From the NCBI RefSeq assembly GCF_034440735.1, contig NZ_CP140098.1, positions 606,501 through 670,500 on the forward strand: a stretch of 64,000 nucleotides of DNA. The letters are read 5' to 3'. Positions 16,167 through 22,916 of this stretch are shown one piece after another. The notes below the pieces were generated by a model that saw only the letters and a program-made list of their open reading frames with translations, made no database searches and was not told the DNA's origin. The position numbers and the translations under genes are program-made. The stretch's first letter is position 1; each line of letters begins with the position of its first letter. Source of the DNA: Deinococcus sp. AB2017081. GTDB taxonomy: Bacteria > Deinococcota > Deinococci > Deinococcales > Deinococcaceae.

Positions 16167-16201
16167 CAATCACGCTCCAATCACGAATGCCCGCGTACGG
16201 T
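16167..16201 (+). promoter_or_regulatory. Leaderless promoter with double heptamer: CAATCAC n4 CAATCAC n11 TACGGT
   Basis: The most perfect copy: two identical CAATCAC heptamers at 16167-16173 and 16178-16184, 11 nt, then TACGGT at 16196-16201. The ATG of the multicopper oxidase follows after 7 nt. Confidence 0.8.
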
Positions 16202-16208
16202 GCCGGCC

Positions 16209-17579
16209 ATGAACGCCCGCGCCCTCCTCACCCTCTGCACGCTGCTGGCCGTCGGCACCGCCCCGGCCGTGAGCGGCGGCGTCCCCAGCCGCGACGACCT
16301 GATCCGCGCCTTCGTGGCCCGGCCGGTCGGCACCGTGCCCGCGGCGCAGGCCACGGGGCAGGTGCGCGAGTACACGCTGGACGTCCGCACCGTCCGCACC
16401 GAGGTCTCGCCCGGCGTGACCGTGGAGCAGTGGGCCTTCGGCATCCCGGGCCAGCCCGCGACCGTGCCCGGCCCGGAACTGCGGGCCCGGGTGGGCGACC
16501 TCGTGCGGATCACGCTGGTGAACACCCACACGCAGCCGCACACCCTCCACCTGCACGGCATCACGTCCCTGGCGCAGGAGATGGACGGCGTGCCGCACAC
16601 CAGCGCCGCCATCCTGCCGGGCCAGTCGTACACGTACGAGTTCGTGGCGACCGAGGCCGGCACGCACGCCTACCACTGCCACATGCAGACGAACCTTCAT
16701 CTCGACATGGGCATGTACGGCGCGCTGGTCATCGAGCCGCGCGAGGGACAGGCTGTGCCGTGGACGGGCGAGCACACCGTGATCCTCGACGAGTGGGACA
16801 GCCGGCAGAGTCCCGATGCCGCCGTGCACGACCCGCACCCGGATCTGTTCCTCGTGAACGGCCGCACCTTTCCCCTGATCCCGGACGTGCACGTGCCCGA
16901 GGGCCAGACGGACGTGCTCCGGGTGATCCACATGGGCGCGGCCCCGCACAGCCTGCACCTGCACGGCCACGCCTTTCTGGTGATCGCCAAGGACGGCCAC
17001 GACCTCCCCGCCCCGTACGCTGCCGACACGCTGCCGGTGCTGCCGGGCGAGCGCTACGACGTGCTCGTGAAGGGCCGCGACGGCACCTTCCCGCTGCACG
17101 ACCACAACACCGCGCAGAACGTGAACCGCGGCGAGTACCCCGGCGGGCAGCACCTGATGGTCACGGGCGGCCCCGCCCGGCGCGCCGACGGCACGTCCGC
17201 GCCAGTCCCCACCCCGGGCAGCGCCGGGTTGCTGGCGCATGACCACGCCGCACCGCCCGCCGCACCGGCGGCCGAGGCTCCCGCCCGGCACGACCACGCC
17301 GCGCCCGCCACCCCGGAGGTGCCCGCGGGGAGCGCGGTCATCCGCATCTCGAACTTCGAGTACGCGCCCGGCGACCTGCACGTCGCGGCCGGCCAGCGCG
17401 TCACGTGGATCAACGCCGACCCCGTCATCCACCACGTCGTCCTGACCCGCGACGGCCGGGACGAGGTGCATGAACTCCCCGCCGGCGGTTCCTTCACCGT
17501 GACCTTCGACCGGCCCGGCGAAGTCCGCTACCGCTGCCAGCCGCACCCGTTCATGCGAGGGGTGGTGCACGTGAACTGA
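16209..17579 (+). CDS. Multicopper oxidase with extra C-terminal blue-copper domain
   Basis: 456 residues, Sec signal (LLTLCTLLAVGTAPAVSGG). Two cupredoxin domains carry the oxidase motifs: HTLHLHG near residue 111, HAYHCHMQ near 153, HSLHLHGH near 248 and PLHDHN near 297. The ligand set is that of the short laccase / nitrite-reductase-like multicopper oxidases. A His-rich Ala/Pro linker (about 335-375) leads to a third plastocyanin-like domain (IRISNFEYAPGDLHV...IHHVV...YRCQPHPFM) with a complete type-1 Cu set. Expected to oxidise a metal ion or phenolic compound with O2 outside the membrane. The start at 16209 fits the leaderless promoter and gives a correct signal peptide. First gene of a likely operon with 17635 and 19080. 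Confidence 0.85.
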   Translation: MNARALLTLCTLLAVGTAPAVSGGVPSRDDLIRAFVARPVGTVPAAQATGQVREYTLDVRTVRTEVSPGVTVEQWAFGIPGQPATVPGPELRARVGDLVRITLVNTHTQPHTLHLHGITSLAQEMDGVPHTSAAILPGQSYTYEFVATEAGTHAYHCHMQTNLHLDMGMYGALVIEPREGQAVPWTGEHTVILDEWDSRQSPDAAVHDPHPDLFLVNGRTFPLIPDVHVPEGQTDVLRVIHMGAAPHSLHLHGHAFLVIAKDGHDLPAPYAADTLPVLPGERYDVLVKGRDGTFPLHDHNTAQNVNRGEYPGGQHLMVTGGPARRADGTSAPVPTPGSAGLLAHDHAAPPAAPAAEAPARHDHAAPATPEVPAGSAVIRISNFEYAPGDLHVAAGQRVTWINADPVIHHVVLTRDGRDEVHELPAGGSFTVTFDRPGEVRYRCQPHPFMRGVVHVN

Positions 17580-17634
17580 GCCCGCCCTCCCACCACACCG
17601 TCCATCCGACCCGCCCTCTTGCCCCAGGAGACCG

Positions 17635-19047
17635 ATGATGAACCACTACCAGCCCGCGTTCGACCACTTCACCACCACCTTCCACGGCACCGTCATCCGG
17701 CGCGGACAGGACGGCCACGACGCCGCCCGCGAGGTCTGGAACGCCGCCGGCCGCGACCTGAGCCCCGTGCTCATCGCGCAGCCGCACGACGCGGCGGCCG
17801 TGGCGCACGCCGTGCGCTTCGCCAGAGGCGTCGGCCTGCCCATCGCCGTGCGCAGCGGGGCCCACAGCCCCGCCCTCCTGGGCACCATCGACGGCGGCCT
17901 CGTCATCGACCTCTCGGCCCTGACGGCCATCGACATCGACCCCGCCACGCGGCGCGTGCGCGTTCAGCCGGGCCTCACGTGGGGCGAGGTCGCCGCGGCC
18001 CTGCACCCGCACGGCCTGGCCATCACCGCCGGAGACGTCGCCACGGTCGGCGTGGGCGGTCTCACGCAGGGCGGCGGCATCGGGTGGTTCGTCCGCAAAT
18101 ATGGCCTCGCCATCGACCGCCTGCGCTCGGCGGAGCTCGTGACCGCCGCGGGCGAGCTCCTGACCGTCAGCGAGACCGAGCACCCCGAGGTGTTCTGGGC
18201 GCTGCGCGGCGCGGGGGCCAACCTCGGCGTGATCACCGCGCTGGAGTTCGAGGCGCACCCCGCCGGCATGATCTACGGCGGGATGCTCGCCTTCGACGCC
18301 AGCGACCCCGCCGAGGGCGCCCGCCTGCTGACCACCTTCGCCCGCCTCGCGCACGACGCGCCGGAGGCGCTGACCGTGCAGGGCCTGTTCATGGCCGCGC
18401 CGCCCGCGCCCTTCGTGCCGCCACACCTCGTCGGCCGGACGATCTTCGCCGTGGCGAGCGTGTACAGCGGCGACGTCGCGTGGGGCGACGCGGTCATGGC
18501 CCCGTTCCGCGCGCTGGCCCCTCTGCTGATCGACCTGACCGGCCCCATGCCGTACCCGGCGATCTTCCAGCTCACCGACGATGCGGCCGTGCGCGGCTTC
18601 CGGCACGCGATCCGCTCGGGCTTCCTGGACGACGTGAGTGACCACGCCGCCCGGCAGCTCGCCACCGAGGTGCAGATCATGCAGCCCGGCCAGATCGTGC
18701 AGCTGCGCCCCCTGGGCGGTCAGATGGCCCGCGTGCCCGCCCACGCCACCGCATTCGCGCACCGCGCCGCACGCTTCGTGCTGATGGTCGGGCAGGCCGT
18801 GCCCGAAGCCGGCCTCGATCCCCTGGCGCGGATGATCGTCGACCGCATGTTCGCGCCCTTCGAGGCACACGTCACCGGCCTGTACGGCAACTTCGCCGGC
18901 CTCCAGGACGCGCACCCCGAACGCGCCGCGTACCCGGCCGGGCACCGCGAGCGCGTCGCGCGGGTCAAGGCGCAGCTCGACCCGCACAATGTCTTTGCCC
19001 GCAATGTCAACGTCCGCCCGCACGTCGCCGAACGGGCGCTGGCGTAG
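17635..19047 (+). CDS. FAD-linked oxidase of the BBE (berberine-bridge-enzyme-like) family
   Basis: 470 residues. Residues about 35-205 are the FAD-binding type-4 domain, with the covalent-FAD His in VRSGAHSPALLG. The usual second attachment Cys is absent (TAGDVATVGVGGLTQGGG has Ala/Thr there), so FAD is probably held by one covalent bond. The C-terminal BBE segment is present (HNVFARNVNV). Such enzymes oxidise sugars, alcohols or secondary metabolites using O2; the substrate is unknown. AGGAG precedes the ATGATG start. 55 bp after the multicopper oxidase, so likely co-transcribed. No signal peptide is seen. Confidence 0.85.
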   Translation: MMNHYQPAFDHFTTTFHGTVIRRGQDGHDAAREVWNAAGRDLSPVLIAQPHDAAAVAHAVRFARGVGLPIAVRSGAHSPALLGTIDGGLVIDLSALTAIDIDPATRRVRVQPGLTWGEVAAALHPHGLAITAGDVATVGVGGLTQGGGIGWFVRKYGLAIDRLRSAELVTAAGELLTVSETEHPEVFWALRGAGANLGVITALEFEAHPAGMIYGGMLAFDASDPAEGARLLTTFARLAHDAPEALTVQGLFMAAPPAPFVPPHLVGRTIFAVASVYSGDVAWGDAVMAPFRALAPLLIDLTGPMPYPAIFQLTDDAAVRGFRHAIRSGFLDDVSDHAARQLATEVQIMQPGQIVQLRPLGGQMARVPAHATAFAHRAARFVLMVGQAVPEAGLDPLARMIVDRMFAPFEAHVTGLYGNFAGLQDAHPERAAYPAGHRERVARVKAQLDPHNVFARNVNVRPHVAERALA

Positions 19048-19079
19048 GCCGCCCGCCGTCCTGCCCCCCGGAGACCCGC

Positions 19080-19625
19080 ATGATCCTGTTCACGCCCCTC
19101 CCCCCGCAGTGCACCGTGGAGCACACCCCGGAGCGCATGGCCCGCCTCGACCGGCGGTTCGCGTGCCCGGGCGCGTGGCCCGCCGACCCCACGCTGCTCG
19201 TACAGGACTGCGCGCGCGTGCTCGGCGCTCACCTCACAGTTCGCACGGCCGCGGGCCAGTGGCACGGCGATCCGCTCGCCCCCGCGGCCACGCCGCCCCT
19301 CACGGAGCCCGAGTGGCTCACGGCGCTGTGCCTCGGCACGCTCCCGACCGTGCATCTGGCGCCCGCCCATCTGGAGGCCCTGCGCGGGTGGACGGCCGGT
19401 GTGGTCACGGTGTTCGGGAAGGCCGGCCCTGATGGCGCGCCTCGCGTCGCCAGGGTGCTCAACCTCGGCGTGTTCCTCGACCGGGTGGAGCTCGACTTCC
19501 TGCTGGACGGCGGCCTGACCGGCGTGGGCGTCCTGTGTGCCCACCGGGTGGAGGGCGGTGGCCACCTCACGCTCTGGCGGGCCCAGCGTCCGGCCATCGG
19601 CCGGAGCGCCGCATCCTGCCCATGA
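19080..19625 (+). CDS. Protein of unknown function (181 aa)
   Basis: Soluble protein with no recognised family. GGAG lies before the ATG and the gene follows the flavoprotein oxidase by 32 bp, so it is probably the last gene of the multicopper-oxidase operon. Segments such as RVARVLNLGVFLDRVELDFLL and GVGVLCAHRVEGGG suggest an alpha/beta fold. Function cannot be assigned. Confidence 0.65.
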   Translation: MILFTPLPPQCTVEHTPERMARLDRRFACPGAWPADPTLLVQDCARVLGAHLTVRTAAGQWHGDPLAPAATPPLTEPEWLTALCLGTLPTVHLAPAHLEALRGWTAGVVTVFGKAGPDGAPRVARVLNLGVFLDRVELDFLLDGGLTGVGVLCAHRVEGGGHLTLWRAQRPAIGRSAASCP

Positions 19626-19997
19626 CCCCGGTGACCCGGTTCCGTTCGCGCCGTCGTCGATGACTGCTCCGTGCCGCCGCGGTCGGATCGGCCGGGGCTC
19701 GGAGTCGGCGTGGGAAGCGGAAAACCGCCTGGCAGCTGCTTCGTGTCGGTCGGCAGCAGGATCCACACCTGCCCCGCTGGCGGCGTCCGGCAGGGAGAAC
19801 GCAGTGCGCCGAACGGTGGGAACGCGGGATGGCAGTGTGCCGATCAACCACAGGCGCGTGGGCAGGCCATCCGGTCACCCGGGGGCCGGTGTCCGCCCGG
19901 TTCCCTTCGGTGGCGATCCGGATGGAGCGTCCTGGCCGCCAATCTCACCAGATTGGCGCGTCCCGGTGTCCCCCCGTCAGGTGTTGCATCGGTTCTG

Positions 19998-20042
19998 CTC
20001 CGGATCAGCAGCCCAGCGGATCGAAGTCCTCCAGACACACCA
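19998..20042 (+). pseudogene. Degenerate tRNA-Arg-like 3' half, second copy
   Basis: Aligns without gaps to the fragment at 1360-1404: 35 of 45 positions identical by direct comparison, including CGGATCAG, TCGAA and the terminal CACACCA. The anticodon-loop position reads CTCCGGA (CCG type). T-arm pairing is damaged. Similarity extends further left: CCGGTG and CCCGTCA blocks occur at the same offsets in both copies. Same orientation as the first copy, as expected for flanking attachment-site repeats. Confidence 0.5.
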
Positions 20043-20078
20043 CGGCACCCCCGATCCAGACGGGGGTGCCGTGGTGTG
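20036..20078. terminator. Long perfect hairpin (18-bp arms, 7-nt loop)
   Basis: CACACCACGGCACCCCCG (20036-20053) pairs perfectly with 20061-20078; loop ATCCAGA. The left arm starts with the CACACCA of the tRNA-like fragment. No T-run follows on either strand, so it may be a terminator for converging transcripts or a structural/recombination site. Confidence 0.5.
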
Positions 20079-20090
20079 CCGTGGCCTGAT

Positions 20091-20228
20091 AACAGAATTC
20101 AGAGGCATCCCTGGGTTCCCTCCCTGCCTCTGAATCGAGCGGAGCGGGCACCTGCAGGAGACCGCGGTTGCACGTGGAGGTCAGGGGCATCTGTGTGGCC
20201 CCTCAACGGAACGGAACACCGCTGTGAG
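20091..20228 (+). repeat. Structured intergenic repeat, copy B
   Basis: Hairpin of 11-bp arms, ATTCAGAGGCA (20097-20107) and TGCCTCTGAAT (20125-20135), with a 17-nt loop. It is followed by a GTGGAG...GGGGCATCT segment and the tail GGAACACCGCTGTGAG. Matches copy A (12687-12844) in order and in tail sequence, with compensatory changes in the stem. Confidence 0.65.
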
Positions 20229-20242
20229 ATGGTGGCCAGCCC

Positions 20243-21319
20243 TCACACGAACTGCCCGTTCACCTCGAACGGCTCACCGTCCAGGCTCAGGGTGCCGCCC
20301 TTGCGGAGGTCGCAGATCATGTCCCAGTGCACGGCGCTGCGGTTGGTGCCCCCGTTCTCGGCGTACGCCTGACCGACCGCCAGGTGCACGGTGCCGCCGA
20401 TCTTCTCGTCGAACAGGATGTTCATGCTGGGGTGCTGGATGCCGACGTTCGTGCCGATGCCGAGTTCGCCCAGATAGCGTGAGCCCCCGTCGGTCGCCAG
20501 CGCGGCGCGCAGCACGTCCTCGCCCTCCTCGGCGCGGGCCTCGACCACCTCGCCGTCGTTGAAGGTCAGGGTGATGCCGCGCACCACGCGCCCGCCGTAC
20601 AGGGTCGGCAGATCGAAGTGCGCCACGCCGTTCGCGCTGCGCTCCAGCGGCGCGGTGAACACCTCGCCCGAGGGCATGTTGCGCCTGGCGTCGCTGTTGC
20701 TCCAGGTGCGGCCCCTGACGCTCAGGTGCAGGTCGGTGCCCTCTGAAACGAGGTGGACGTCGTCAGCGGCGGCCAGGCGCCCGATCAGCCCCGCCTGGAA
20801 ATCGCGGATCTCGCCCCACTTCTGCACGGGATCCGGCGTGTCCAGGAACATCGCGCGGGCCACGAAGGCCTCGTACTCGGGCAGCGTCATGCCTGCCGCC
20901 TCGGCCCCGAAGGCGGTCGGGTACAGGGTCAGGTTCCAGCGGGGATGCAGCGTGCTCATGGCGACGGGAGCCTGCGCCGCCCGGTGCCGCGCCGCGCGGG
21001 CCACGTCGATGTCCGGGGCGGGTGGCGTGGGCGTCAGGATGCGGATCGAGGCGTCGAGCGCGCGGGCGTCCTCGATCTCGACCGGGTGGAGCGAATCCAG
21101 CACCTCGTCACTGGCAAAGCGCTGGACGTCCTCGGTCTGGGCGGGGTAGCTCAGGCGCACCACCGGCCGCGCACCGCGCTGGAGCAGCACGCGGTGCAGC
21201 GCCTCGATCAGCGGCAGGGCCAGGGTGCTGCCGGACACCAGCACGCGGTCGCCGGGCCGGGCGGTGACGCAGTAATCGGCAAGCAGGACGGCGTGCCGTT
21301 CGGGATCGTAGGTCGTCAT
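20243..21319 (-). CDS. M29-family (aminopeptidase T/S-like) metallopeptidase
   Basis: 358-residue cytoplasmic aminopeptidase of the thermophilic M29 family, removing N-terminal residues from short peptides with two metal ions. Conserved features seen: [11 protein letters not shown] (Glu ligand), the [11 protein letters not shown] segment, [15 protein letters not shown] (Glu and His ligands) and [14 protein letters not shown] (His/Asp ligands). The full set is present, so an active enzyme is expected. GAGG lies before the ATG. Last gene in the minus-strand direction of module A; 123 bp separate it from the upstream SDR gene, so it may have its own promoter. Confidence 0.9.
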   Translation of the reverse strand: MTTYDPERHAVLLADYCVTARPGDRVLVSGSTLALPLIEALHRVLLQRGARPVVRLSYPAQTEDVQRFASDEVLDSLHPVEIEDARALDASIRILTPTPPAPDIDVARAARHRAAQAPVAMSTLHPRWNLTLYPTAFGAEAAGMTLPEYEAFVARAMFLDTPDPVQKWGEIRDFQAGLIGRLAAADDVHLVSEGTDLHLSVRGRTWSNSDARRNMPSGEVFTAPLERSANGVAHFDLPTLYGGRVVRGITLTFNDGEVVEARAEEGEDVLRAALATDGGSRYLGELGIGTNVGIQHPSMNILFDEKIGGTVHLAVGQAYAENGGTNRSAVHWDMICDLRKGGTLSLDGEPFEVNGQFV

Positions 21320-21442
21320 GGGATACCTCGTGGGGGTGGGAGTTGAAAGGTCTGAGGGTCAGAGGGTCTGAGAGCGGCGCGTCAGTCGGCCTGTTCCCTG
21401 AGACCCCTGGCATTTTCGACCCTCAGACCCGGCCTCGGTTCA

Positions 21443-22231
21443 CTACAGCGCCGTGACGGCGCCGCCGTCGACGAGCAGGGTGCTGCCGTTCACGTACTGC
21501 GCGGCTGGCGAACACAGGAACGCGGCGACCCGGCCGAACTCGTCGGGGGTGCCCAGGCGGCCCATGGGCACCTCGCGCTCGGAGGCCTCGCGCACGGCCT
21601 GCCACGTCGTGCCCCGGCGGGTGGCGGCGGCCTCGTCGAGCTGCTGGATGCGTTCGGTCAGCACGCGGCCGGGCGCGAGGCCGTTCACCTGGATGTTCTC
21701 CGGGCCGAACTCCACGCTCAGGGATTTGAGCAGGCCGTGCACCGCCGGGCGCAGGGCGTTGGACAGCGTGAGGTTGTCCAGCGGCCGCTTCACGCTGCTG
21801 CTCAGCAGGGCCAGGATGCGCCCGCCGCCGCCGGCCTTCAGGTGGGGCAGGGCAGCGGTGATGCTCCGCACGACACTCATCAGCGTGAGCTGGTAGGCCG
21901 TGGCCCACTGCGCCTCTCCCAGGGCACTGAAGTTCCCCGGTGGGGGGCCGCCCGCGTTGCACACGAGGATCTTCAGCCCACCCAGGTCGCGTACGGCCGC
22001 GTCGATGAAGGTGCCCAGGCTGTCGGCGTCCGCGACGTCGGCGGCGTAGGCGAGGACAGCGGTGCCGGTGTCCGCCTCGATCCGCCGGGCGGCGTCCTGG
22101 GCGCGTTCCAGGGAGCGTGAGCACAGCGCCACGCGGGCGCCCTCGCGGGCCAGGGCGCCCGCGGTGGCGTAGCCGAGGCCCGCGCTGGCGGCGAGCACGA
22201 TGGCCGGCTGGTCTTGCAGTCCAAGCTCCAT
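21443..22231 (-). CDS. Short-chain dehydrogenase/reductase-like protein with atypical active site
   Basis: 262 residues, Rossmann fold. The cofactor loop is ASAGLGYA and the CNAGGPPP motif stands for NNAG. The usual catalytic YxxxK is replaced: the segment after the conserved serines reads LTLSNALRPAVHG, with Leu for Tyr and Asn for Lys. This matches the divergent 3-oxoacyl-ACP-reductase-like SDR group that lacks the Tyr, so redox activity is uncertain. One base separates it from the RraA-like gene upstream in the same operon. Confidence 0.85.
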   Translation of the reverse strand: MELGLQDQPAIVLAASAGLGYATAGALAREGARVALCSRSLERAQDAARRIEADTGTAVLAYAADVADADSLGTFIDAAVRDLGGLKILVCNAGGPPPGNFSALGEAQWATAYQLTLMSVVRSITAALPHLKAGGGGRILALLSSSVKRPLDNLTLSNALRPAVHGLLKSLSVEFGPENIQVNGLAPGRVLTERIQQLDEAAATRRGTTWQAVREASEREVPMGRLGTPDEFGRVAAFLCSPAAQYVNGSTLLVDGGAVTAL

Positions 22232-22232
22232 G

Positions 22233-22916
22233 TCAGACGTGCCCGTACTTGGCGAGGACTTCAGGCAGGGTGGCCCCGGCCTCCAGATCGGCGCGGATCG
22301 AGCGCTCCTTCTCGGTCAGGGCCTCGGCGCGGGTCAGCACGTCCTCCACGACCTCGTGCGGGATCAGGATCGCGCCGTCCACGTCCGCGAGGATGAAGTC
22401 GTCCGGCCGGACGCGCACACGCGCGCTGGTCGCCCCCGGCAGGTAGATCTCGACCTGCCACGCGTTGACCTCCCAGCGGCCGATGGACTGCACCGGCGTG
22501 CGGTAGCGGGTGTAGACCGGGAAGTCCATGCGGTCGAGCCACTCGATGTCGCGGATGCCGCCGTCCACGACCGCGCCCACGCAGCCCCGGTACTGCATGC
22601 CGCGTGCGATCAGCTCGCCGAAGAAGCACACGCCCTCGGCCCCGCCCCCGCTCCACACGCTCAGGTGGCCGGGGGTCAGGCCGCTGACCGCCTCCATCTT
22701 CTTCGGGTCGCCGGTGCCGGGGTAGGGCGTCATCTGGCCGCGGATGGTGTAGGCCCACCCGCCCATCTTCTCCAGCCGGGCCTTGATAGGCCACAGGTCG
22801 CTGGACAGCCCGCAGTCCGGCAGGCCGAGTTCGTCGAGGACATCCGCGACGTTGGCGGTGTCCACCTTCAGGAAGCGCTCGCGCAGGGCGAGTTTGCGGT
22901 CGGCGGTGAGGGTCAT
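22233..22916 (-). CDS. RraA-like / HMG-type aldolase family protein
   Basis: 227 residues. Family members cleave 4-hydroxy-4-methyl- or 4-carboxy-4-hydroxy-2-oxo acids to pyruvate or act as oxaloacetate decarboxylases; some only bind RNase E. The substrate/metal-binding signature is present: GELIARGMQYRGCVGAVVDG followed by GIRD (Arg-Asp). That supports the aldolase reading rather than pure RraA, since no RNase E system context is seen. ATGA overlap with the DUF885 gene upstream. A second member is at 45930 in module B. Confidence 0.8.
   Translation of the reverse strand: MTLTADRKLALRERFLKVDTANVADVLDELGLPDCGLSSDLWPIKARLEKMGGWAYTIRGQMTPYPGTGDPKKMEAVSGLTPGHLSVWSGGGAEGVCFFGELIARGMQYRGCVGAVVDGGIRDIEWLDRMDFPVYTRYRTPVQSIGRWEVNAWQVEIYLPGATSARVRVRPDDFILADVDGAILIPHEVVEDVLTRAEALTEKERSIRADLEAGATLPEVLAKYGHV

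Larger units (their letters stand above)
19626..20242. other. Intergenic region with tRNA-like fragment, long hairpin and structured repeat
   Basis: About 620 bp without a credible gene. The first 340 bp show nothing assignable. Then follow the degenerate tRNA-Arg-like 3' half (19998-20042), an 18-bp perfect hairpin (20036-20078) and structured repeat copy B (20091-20228). Marks the boundary between the AfsR-associated block and the peptide catabolism locus. Confidence 0.6.

Noticed and set aside
14022..16169. Long minus-strand frame shifted against the delta-60 lipoprotein
   Set aside because: Arg/His-rich translation without motifs; the in-frame lipoprotein with lipobox and seven delta-60 repeats is the real gene.
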